DNA of 64,000 nt from Isoetes taiwanensis (Eukaryota > Streptophyta > Lycopodiopsida > Isoetales > Isoetaceae): assembly GCA_021234155.1 (NCBI GenBank), contig JAJEKV010000026.1:4901183-4965182 (forward strand), written 5' to 3'. Every line of letters starts with the position of its first letter. The stretch's first letter is position 1. The notes under the pieces were generated by a model that saw only the letters and a list, made by a program, of their open reading frames with translations, had not been told where the DNA came from and ran no database searches. The position numbers and the translations under genes are program-made. Positions 55,236 to 64,000 of this stretch are shown one piece after another.

Positions 55236-56264
55236 TTCAACAATTACATGATGGGGTGCCCAATGATGCATGACATGCAAGTGTCCAATGTACTAGCATA
55301 TTTTTGGATTTGTTTTACCTCTATGGTCTAGGCTTATTATGTCATACTATTGTGGACCTTATGTGCACCATAGCATTAAATCTTGTGCACAAGTGCAATA
55401 GGCTTATGTTTGATCGGATAAAGGAGATGGATAGGTTGACGACCATAATTGGCACTGGTTCTACATCCAATGGTATGTAGACAATGTGGCTTCAAATTTA
55501 GTGTCTATATCACACTTTTCCATTTCTGAAATTGCAACTCATCTTACTAGAAAATTCCAAAGAACAAATGACATTTTCTATTGTTGGGATCATTCTACTT
55601 AGAGTTGATCTTGACTAGATTTTAGATTTGGTCTTAGATTGAATTGACAATAGAAGCATTAGGACTGTTAGAATGAAGATAAATGATTGTGTAGGCGAGT
55701 TGGCAATCTTCCCTATGCCAAATGGGATTGGGACTTTGAATTGTAACCTCGCAAGACCTCGGAACATGGGCCACAAAGAAGTTTCCAAAGCAGCCTTTCC
55801 CGGTTACACGCCTCCATGAGATCGCATGCTATCCCCCCCCCCCCACCCCCCCTGACGCCTCCCCACGTGATGACATGGTGCCATGGTGAAATCTGACGTT
55901 GCCTTAGGTTTTCATAGGTTGTGGTCGAAATCTGCAGTGCAAAGTGCAATAGTGGCACACAAGGTGACATGGCACTATAAATGATGAGGTGGCATCAAAA
56001 AGAGCAAGAAAACTTTTTTTCCTGAGAAAGTGACTATATGCGAAAATTATTGGAGATGACATGGCATGAGTATGGTGAGGTAGCAAAGATGAGTGGTGAG
56101 GTGGCAAAATATGAAGGGTTGGAACAATTAAGAATGTGGTCCTAGTCTTCTAAAGTAGAAAGTTGGTGCCCCTTCTCTATGTTCTCCTCCTCCTAAATTG
56201 GAGACCAATAGGATCATGTGCACCTCATAAAGGGTGGACTGAAATTAGATACCATTAGCAACAT
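55236..56264. other. Intergenic with C-tract
   Basis: A C-rich tract at about 55831-55851 (two runs separated by A). Gaggtggca occurs twice at 55985-56110, as it does upstream of the other PPR pseudogene. No gene seen. Confidence 0.4.
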
Positions 56265-56780
56265 CATTATAGGCATGTACTATAAGTAGCAATGCAATAT
56301 GGCAGTTTAGAGTTTTTGATATGATGCATGTACGAAGTATAGTCTCATGGGCTACAATCATTGTAGGATATGCATGGCAACATGGTGATGTTGGCAAAGC
56401 CCTCAAGCTTTTTGAGCAAATGTAGGATGATGGTTTCAGGCCAGATAAGGATACATATGTAGGTATCTTGAATGTTTGTGTTGGTTCGAGATCTCTATTA
56501 CATGCTAAAGTTGGGCTAACATTTTTTCAAAAATGCACTCGGAAATGCACTCATTGACATGTATCCTAAATGCAAGGGCATTGAGAAGCCCATCAAGTAT
56601 TTAGTGGGATGCTTGCACGAGATATAGTACGACATGTACAATATCATGGACTTCTATAATAGCAATATATGAACAACATGGAGATGCTAATTAAGCCCTT
56701 TCACTTTTTAAGCAAATAGAAATTCATGGGAGTTAGGCAGACAACATAACATTCAGAATCCGAGTAGTCCTGACGCTTCA
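56265..56780 (+). pseudogene. Second PLS-class PPR pseudogene fragment
   Basis: VFDMMHVRSIVSWATIIVGY, QHGDVGKALKLFEQM, stop, DDGFRPDKDTYVGILNVC and a later LARDIV fragment are pentatricopeptide repeats. Several stops and frame changes follow. The blocks differ from those at 25590, so it is another part or paralogue. Confidence 0.8.
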
Positions 56781-58139
56781 ATTGTATTGTTGGTATTCTA
56801 GTTTTTGGGTTCCCATTGTGAAAACTAGGATCTAGCCCTCGAACCTGGGTTTAGTCATAACCAGAGTTTAATCATGAAGCAGCCACATTCTGGATGAATA
56901 TCATGATATTCGTTATGCTCGTATTTCGTCTATATGCTTTCTTTGTTCGTAATCATGTCAGAGACTACGCACATGACATGTTGTGAGAGATAGAATAGCA
57001 ATTCATTGTAATGCATTTGCAAATTAAGAGCAATTCAAGTTCGTGAAATCATAAGCCATAACTGTATAATTGGAATTAGAATTGAGGTCCATTAAATCCT
57101 TGCTAGAAAATGGCCTTGATCGATACAAAATTGCACCCTCTCTGTGGTGCAAAAGCTTGCAAGAAGAAGTGGAAAATTTTGCCGACATGGTACCGGAAAA
57201 ATGTTTAGACAATTGATGTTGTCTGTCAAAACTCGGTAGGGTGCCAAAATCGTGACTAGACGTTGGGCACCCTAGGTGTGATAGGGTGCAAATAAAAAAT
57301 ATCCATATGGCAATATGTCATTACCCTTTAATAATAAATATAATTATTTTAGTTTTCCATATAGTGTGATTTTGTCCTTACCAGCTTCCACTAGCGTAGC
57401 AACATGCCAATAAGAAGAGACGATCTCAAACTTCCAGTTGGAATTTGAGATTCCAATGGTGGACGTGGTTCGGTCTGAGGACATGACATGGAGCATCGGG
57501 AATAGGCTAGGGAACCGATTAATTGATGGATAACTGTCGGGAGATTTCCCTTACATAACTATCAGAAGATTCCCCTTACAATATGGAAACAGGGTCGCAT
57601 AGATGCCCTGGCGCCCATTCTGCTGCTGACACGTGTCACCCCCCTACAATCCGGAATGGAAGTTGGGTCTTCCAATTCGACGACCGTTATCTTAAGGTGT
57701 AATTTTGTTTTCTTCAAGATGCATCCAACATCAAAATACCACGCTTTGCAAGGTAACAATACCTTGCAAATGTCCAGAACAATACCCTCGCTCAAGAGGC
57801 CAGAGATGGATACAATGCCGGCTACCAAATGTATCACGCAAGAACGTAATTATTTTATTTTTTTTACGAGCTCAAAAATTCCATGAAGCAAAACAATGTG
57901 GGCTTTTTCGAATCCCTCAAGAAATGTGCCATCATGTTCTGTATTCATCTCCAGTTTCGGAATCAGACAGAAGTATACTGGATTTCTTGAGATCCTCTTC
58001 TTCATTCGATTCAATGGGGAAATTTTAGAACTCTTTAGGCCAGATTGACCCTATTAGAGAGCATCTGCAGCTATAATGGAGCTTGGACCTGTAACGCGCA
58101 AGAACCGCCATAATCTGTGCACAAGACCCAATGAGCCGC
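56781..58139. other. Intergenic with small hairpin
   Basis: At 57238-57274 agggtgcc and gggcaccct form inverted arms with a loop of about 19 bases. ORFs at 57562-58028 show no domain. Confidence 0.4.
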
Positions 58140-58195
58140 CATGCAAATCCATAGCCATAGCCCGCTGCAAATCCATAGCCATAGCCTGCTGCAGA
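58140..58195. repeat. 24-bp tandem duplication
   Basis: Gcaaatccatagccatagcc followed by YgctY occurs twice in a row. Confidence 0.85.
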
Positions 58196-59450
58196 AATCC
58201 GCAAAAATTACTCTCGACGCCATGGCCGCAGTTGCTCCCCTGTTTCCATATTGTTGGGGAAAAAAAATTGGGTCTCGGCCGGTTTAAATGAAAATGCCTT
58301 CCCCCTATCGCCGGTCAAGGACCCACACCGACCGCTGGACCGGAAATCGATCCCCAATTTCCTTTCCCCCATACATTTTGATCCTGAAAACACTATCAAA
58401 GATAGAGATCTTGACACACACTCATCATCATTAACAAATTTGCTCCATGATTTCAGTTTAGCAAGAGTGGATCATCGTAGTGGAATCAAGCTGCAACACC
58501 TCTGTTTTCCGAACGCGGCAAAACAAATAATAGCTATCTGCGATGGAATCTCGCCTTAGGTTGGGGGAAATTAAAAATCGAGAAAGGTGGGGAAAATTCG
58601 AATTGGATTCTCCTCATTTCCCCCCTTTTTCTCCTCATTGTCTGACTACGGCACCAACGCCGTAATGAAACAGACCGTCGATGCTTTCCTGCTCTTCTTC
58701 AGACTCTTCTTCAGGCATTGATGGCTATGGTGATGGCGCGCTTCTTCAGACTCTTCCGGCATAACCCAGGCATATAGCGCTTTGCCACTCCTCCTTTTTT
58801 CCTTTGATTTTTCCTTTAACTTATATCAAGAACAGAACTTTTCTTTTAAAAATACAGGAAGCTCGATGTGGAGCGCTCGTTATGGCGATGACAGATATCC
58901 ATGAAGCAATACAGCTATGGTGCTTTGCTTGCATCAAGGTCTGGCAATCTTCCCCGGAATCTTACGGCATGCCCACAGGTTAGATATTTTCCTCCTCTTT
59001 TGTTTAACCTAGAGTTTTGCACTAGCGAGGTAGAGTTTTGCACTAGAGTTTTGCACTAGGGAGGTTGCACTAGCTGTTGAGTTTTGCTCCGATTCACTTA
59101 ACAGTTATATTTAATTTGCAGGGAGCTCGTTGGAAAAAAGCTGAGAATGCATGGCCATTTTGATAACTGCTGCTCTAAACTGGTCTATGTCAGAGCCCGG
59201 CGATCAACACAGGTAAGAATAGCTGCTTTTTAATTTACCGCTGCATTCCAGGTTTCAGTTAAAGCTCTATGGTATTCCTGCTTTGCATTTGCATTTCCTT
59301 TTGGCTTTTTGATTGAGATATGGAATTAAATGACCAGGAAGTGGCAATCAGGTCGTTGCAAAGCAGACAACGAGTTTAGGCAGTTTTCCAATACTAACAA
59401 GTAAGGAAAATGATGCGGCCATCTGGGTGCACATTTTGTGACCCTTTACT
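58196..59450. other. Intergenic with short repeats
   Basis: Gagttttgcacta occurs repeatedly at 59000-59060. Ttgcag and tacag acceptor-like sites hint at a spliced non-coding or decayed gene, but no frame is kept. Confidence 0.35.
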
Positions 59451-59666
59451 ATCTCTAAAAAATATGATTTGCAGGTTCTGTTTGGAACTGGAATCATGCT
59501 TTGACACCAGCCCTTTAAGGTTTGTTTCATGTTTTGCTCTTACTTAGAAAAGATATGCCCTTACCCCTTTTACACCTTCCTTACTAGCATCTCTAAAAAA
59601 TATGATTTGCAGGTGTTGTTTGGAACTGGAATCATGCTTTGACACCAGCCCTTTAAGGTTTGTTTC
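59451..59666. repeat. 78-bp direct duplication, 138 bp apart
   Basis: Atctctaaaaaatatgattt... to ...ccctttaaggtttgttt at 59451-59528 and 59589-59666, nearly identical. Each contains tttgcagg, so a splice acceptor-like site was duplicated. Confidence 0.88.
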
Positions 59667-61269
59667 CTGCTTTGATCTTGTTGTAAAGTCTTACTTTCAG
59701 TTAGGGATTCATGCAAATATCAGCAGCTGGTAGATACAAAAGATGCATTCTTTAAATGAAAAAATCGATGCCTTTTTTTGTAATATGAATTGACTAGCTT
59801 AAATACCCTGCTGAAGATATCTAGGAGTTTGACTAGCTTGAAAATCATGCTAAAAATATTTGGGAATTTGCCAATTGGTAAATGGGAATATGACAATGTG
59901 AATATATCAATGCCTCGTCACTTGAGTATCAAAAAAATTCCTGTAAGTTATTTGGCATTTATTCTGGCCTGGTAATATATTGCTCTTTCAGTTTGCAGTA
60001 TGCCAAGTCAAACATTAGGTGAATTAGGCATTGTGTTATATTATATTACTATTGTTTATGTCTTTGCTTTTTTAGCTTAAGAAAGTTATAATTTGTATAT
60101 TTAACACTTGATTGATTTATATTGCAGAGACAAGATCCTTCAACAATAGCAATCAATTACCGTGTTGCAACATCATCAACTAGATGTCACGAAACAGTTC
60201 TATATTAGTTACAACATATTCAAATCTGCCTATTGTGGCTTTTTTAATAGAAATTTCTTTCTTTTCTTGGCACATGGAGGAGTTAAAAGAAGGCATATAT
60301 TTTTAAAAGTAGAATAAGTTTGGACTAAAAAACAGAATGGCCTGGTTGCTCTAAAAACAATCCCCCTTCTCAAATCAAATAACACGTGAATAATACTTAA
60401 AAAAACCACACAAGTTTTTTATTTGTGAAAACTACACCTGAAAACCACACCCAATTGGAAACCACACAAGTTTTCTATTTGTGAAAACTACACTTGAAAA
60501 TCACACTTGATTGAACACCACACTTAAAAAACTCACACCAATGTTCTACGTCTGAAAACCACACTTGAAAACTATGTATTATTTCTAGCATTTTCGGAAA
60601 CCATGGAGAAAAACAGGATTAAAAAAGTCATATTAGCATATTTTAAACAAGATCGTTTACCACATTGTGTATTGGCGTGATTAATCACTGTTAAAAATCA
60701 TGAGAATTATGCATCTAAAATTATCATGGCAATATAATAAAGAAGATAGATATGGTCAAATACCAGTTTAATAAACTTGACGTACTAAACAGTAATACAT
60801 ATCATATAGTTTAAGTTATTACATAGACCAACTAAAATTGCCATGCTTCAATATCATGCCATAAAACAATGTTGTCTTATCACTTTCGAAAACTATATTG
60901 ATAAATTATATAGTTTAGGTTGTTACAGAGACCAATTAAAATTGCCATATTGTCTTATCACCTTAGAAAAATATGTTGATGAACCATATTAGATAACTAG
61001 ACATGGTTTGTAAACTTTTGAACCCACTAACATGTACTGATTTATAAATTTGGTTTTCACCAATAAACCATTAAGAAAAAATCATAATGGTTCAATTTTG
61101 GGGGCCTTCCGGTCTAAAACTCTTCTTCAATATTTCATGTGTAAGTGCTCTTTTAATCACTGCCCCTACCCCATCATGTTCACCTACAAGAACCAAGAAA
61201 AAAGGGGAAAATAAGGAAAAAGAAAAAAAAAAAAAAAAGATTACATTGAAAACATACAATCTAAGTAAA
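59667..61269. other. AT-rich intergenic with cacac-type repeats
   Basis: At 60404-60560 units such as aaccacac.caagtttt and tttgtgaaaactacac recur imperfectly. No gene seen. Confidence 0.45.
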
Positions 61270-61890
61270 TAAATTGTGTCGAAATACCTTTCCCATGATA
61301 AGAGGCAAAGTAATTCCAGTTAAATGGAATACTAGTGCTCGTAAAAAATCTACCAATGAAGAAAAATGTTCTTGCATCCTTGAATTGATGTGAGCAACCA
61401 TCTAACCACATCACATGGTTGGTGTACTTCACATTTTTCTTCGACAGAAACTGAGCATGCTTATTAAGGAAATGTTGGACAAAAAGAGTATCATGTTCTT
61501 TGTCATCTAAAACATAGAAGTGAGCCTCCTTGATTATGTTCCTGTCACACTTATATAATTCTCTTGAACCTCTGCAGCAGTTGCATGTCTGTACGTGATG
61601 TGCACCAGTATTGTACATTGATCATTCCTCTAATGCAAACTTTGGATCTCTTGCTATATTTTAAATGTGTAATTCTCAGCAAAGTCTATTACTGATACAA
61701 CTGTGTCTTTTGGAAATGTGGCTAAGCAGTCCCTACATTGTTTAGCCTGCCATCTAGCTTCATAATTATGGGGAATAAAATCTGTCAGCACATTCTTTGC
61801 ATACTTCAAGACATCAATAGTAGTACTTGTCTTGTACATGATCTTAACAATTGGTTTTGGTACTACTTTCAAACCTCCTTTTCCATCACA
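61270..61890 (-). pseudogene. Remnant of a 'DFAENY...HGKG' family protein, probably element-derived
   Basis: Minus-strand frames give NYEARWQAKQCRDCLATFP, TVVSVIDFAENYTF, EIQSLHW, ILVHITYRH, FYVLDDKEHDTLFVQHF, HVMWLDGCSHQFKDARTFFF and NWNYFASYHGKG. I know this motif series (DFAENY, HW..Q, H..W.DG...QFK, HGKG) from a family scattered through plants and animals that behaves like transposon-derived DNA; its acidic residues would fit a DDE nuclease, which is inference. Stops and frame changes near 61650 show decay. Its upstream end is cut by a poly(A) retroelement at 61896. Confidence 0.55.
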
Positions 61891-61895
61891 TTCCC

Positions 61896-62050
61896 TTTTT
61901 TTTTTTTTTTTTTTGAAGGTAAGGTTGCTGCTTTTTATTGATATAAAAGTTACATACAAACAGCGTATTGTCTAGTACTATAGACTTCCCTCTACATCTT
62001 CTCCGATTGGATACTACAGGAGTGGAAGCCAATTTCCTAGACTTAAAAGG
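61896..62050 (-). mobile_element. Poly(A) end of a minus-strand retroelement
   Basis: A T-run at 61896-61914 followed by gaaggtaaggttgctgc, similar to the sequence after the T-run at 40856. It splits the remnant at 61270-61890 from its missing upstream part. The body beyond is unclear. Confidence 0.55.
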
Positions 62051-63384
62051 CCCTCATAGCCAAATGGAAGAATTATAACATAACAAGTACAGTAGAAAAT
62101 AGGTACAAAACTGCCCCAAATAAAAGCAGCTCTTCTCCCATGCATCCACTACACTTGCCTTCAAAAAACCTGGCCCTATGATTAGAAATATAAGCACATG
62201 CGTTGTGCTGCAAGCAACTTGAGCTGAAGTGGAGATAAAGCACGGATACAATACTTGGCCAGATGTTGACACTCGATGAAGCCCACCCCGAAATCAGCAG
62301 CTGCATTGTTGCAGAACGCAACAACAAAACTGCCTCTGAATATTAACATCTGTGCCTAGCCCATATGCATCTAACCCAACTGGATCTTGTCAAAACCATT
62401 GGGCCAAGAATGGGATGGTCCAAGAGTCCTCCCCCTCTGGTACCCCATGGCCTTATCAGAACTACTACTGAAATCACCTACAAACAAACAAAGCATCCCT
62501 TGGCTGGGACAAAGGAGCACGGGCCAAACTGGTGCCCAACAACAACTTTCAGAATAAGAGAAGCCTCCAATCATGTCCAAGAGAAAAGACCATGCAATTA
62601 TTACAATCTCCTATAGATCACAGATTGGTACTGCCCAATGGCCATATTCCAAACCATAAAGCACACCTCGAGTATTGTTCATCAGAATAGCCATCAAGAA
62701 GGTACAAATCTAAGCTATTTCAACTTGCTTTCTTAATAAGAATGGACTTCAAACAAAGGACTATCAAAAGGCCTATAGTGACCTCTCACTCGCCTCTTCT
62801 TATGCATGATACAATACTATAGGGTGTCTATCCATTTAGAGATGTCCACGTACAAGCAATGAAGTACCCTCCTAAAGATATTCATGTATGAGGCTCTCCA
62901 TAAATGGATAAGACAACAACCTTCTTCTTGCATATACAAATACTATAGCTGCAAAGGCCATTATTGGTGTCCAGTTGATGTTCCCATGCAATACTGCCCA
63001 TCTTATTTGGGAAGCTAGAATCTTAAGAAGCCATCCAAAGGATGCAAACTTGACATATCAATTCTCGATTCAATGTAGAGGGAGCAAACTATATGGACTG
63101 GAAAGTTATTAGGACAACCAGCTAGGAAGAACGTGAAGAACAGTAGCCAGCGGCACAAAGTAAAAGGGATGGAAAGAGAGAATACAAGTGACACTATACA
63201 AGATAGAAAAACCTAGGAAAACTGAATATTAGGCATGGAGAGCAAAACCTGAACAAGTGGAGTAAATGGCAACAAACAAGATGAGCAGAGCTGTGACAAA
63301 ACCAAAACAAAGGCAAATAAGGGAAAAAAAACGAATGGAAAGGTGAGAAGATGCAGGAGTAGAGGTTTCGAAAATCAGATCTGC
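62051..63384. other. Intergenic, possibly the body of the retroelement
   Basis: Overlapping minus-strand ORFs at 62054-62327 lack recognisable motifs. No gene assigned. Confidence 0.3.
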
Positions 63385-63530
63385 TCAATGTAAATGGATC
63401 TGTAAAGAAAATAAAATCCCAAATGGATCTACGGAAGGGAAAGAAAGATCACCTAAATAAAAATGGTAAAGCCCCAAATGGATCTACAGGAAAATAAAAC
63501 CCTAGATGGATCTACAAGAAAAACAAGAAT
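63385..63530. repeat. Imperfect ~30-bp repeats with aatggatct
   Basis: (a/t)aatggatct(a/g) followed by c/g-gaaaa and ataaaaccc-like sequence recurs four to five times. Confidence 0.65.
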
Positions 63531-64000
63531 GGGGCGACAGATCTCTAAAAGAAGTAAGAGCAAATGACAGATCTACAAGAACTATGGACAGAATAAGAAA
63601 GCTCGCTGAAAAGGACATACCCTTCACGATCCTTAAGATGAAGACAGGGAAAAAAAAGGGGCGGCAAAGTGCATCCCAAACCACAGTCTTCAAGTTCTTC
63701 CAGCATTCTGTAAACCTGTTTGATGTCTGCAAGGATTTCGGCAAGGGCCAAAAGCCCCTGCCTCACACATTTTCCTTAGGGCGGCCGCCATCGCCGGCCC
63801 GTTATCGGCCCGATGTCAATCCTCCCATTTCTTCATTCTCCTTAGATGGTTCAAACACCTGTAATTTTCTATAAAACCCAAAAATGTTCAATGTCCTTTG
63901 TGCACTTGGTGTTATTAAAGGTAGCATGCAATTTAACACGTATCTTTGCACATTTATCATGAACTACTCAATTAGTTGTCCTTGAATTTTGTCAGTACAA
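63531..64000. other. Window end, no gene recognised
   Basis: A 122-codon + ORF ends at 63874 with a GC-rich stretch (gcggccgccatcgccggcc) but shows no domain. Confidence 0.3.

Noticed and set aside
1-64000. tRNA, rRNA, snoRNA or miRNA genes
   Set aside because: I looked for tRNA-like B-box and clover-leaf patterns and rRNA motifs and saw none I could support; the primer sites match only a tRNA end.

Overview
The window looks like nuclear DNA of a land plant with a large, transposon-rich genome. I favour a fern, lycophyte or bryophyte over a flowering plant. The grounds are a 22-exon gene for a P5B-type ATPase (a subfamily that, as I recall, flowering plants lack), broken PLS-class PPR genes, non-LTR elements with plant-type ORF1/ORF2, and Ty3/gypsy elements primed by initiator tRNA-Met. 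The only gene I can assemble with every expected motif is the P5B ATPase (16052-22806, + strand, 1253 codons). The rest is mobile elements, fragments, pseudogenes and short tandem duplications.

Layout. 484-3663: a young non-autonomous LTR element (701-bp LTRs, TSD ggggc) inside a hairpin-forming repeat array. 3955-7170 (minus): 5' part of an old Ty3/gypsy relative, with LTR, primer site and a decayed histone H3-like ORF. 7171-16051: gene-poor, with a LINE ORF1 (13126-13974). 16052-22806: P5B ATPase. 24717-25540: repeat with GAATCT every 10-11 bp. 25590-26278: PPR pseudogene. 26440-39787: a complete 13.3-kb Ty3/gypsy element (TSD aacat). 40190-46000: LINE fragments and an unidentified pseudogene. 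46540-49620: a decayed multi-exon gene with a RING-like finger. 50400-55300: duplications, a 5' LINE fragment and a ~226-bp satellite. 56265-56780: second PPR pseudogene. 61270-61890: remnant of a 'DFAENY' family protein, cut by a poly(A) retroelement.

The most unusual content is in the 13.3-kb element. Between its primer site and gag it has about 4.7 kb of extra DNA with ORFs resembling core histones. The first starts with the exact H3 tail MARTKQTARK and ends in a clear H3 fold, with about 290 residues inserted between. The second reads by eye as an H2B-like domain followed by a weaker H2A-like one. A same-frame continuation past a TGA has H4-like features. Both main ORFs follow telo-box/TATA promoters preceded by a repeated two-level palindrome. 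The older minus-strand element has an H3-like fold in the same place, so histone carriage looks like a family trait. The H3 match is strong, H2B moderate, H4 and H2A tentative; all were aligned by eye without searches.

Gag, protease, reverse transcriptase and RNase H are readable in one frame broken by three stops. Integrase and the chromodomain-like end are shredded. The two long LTRs differ patchily, so part of the damage could be sequence error rather than biology.
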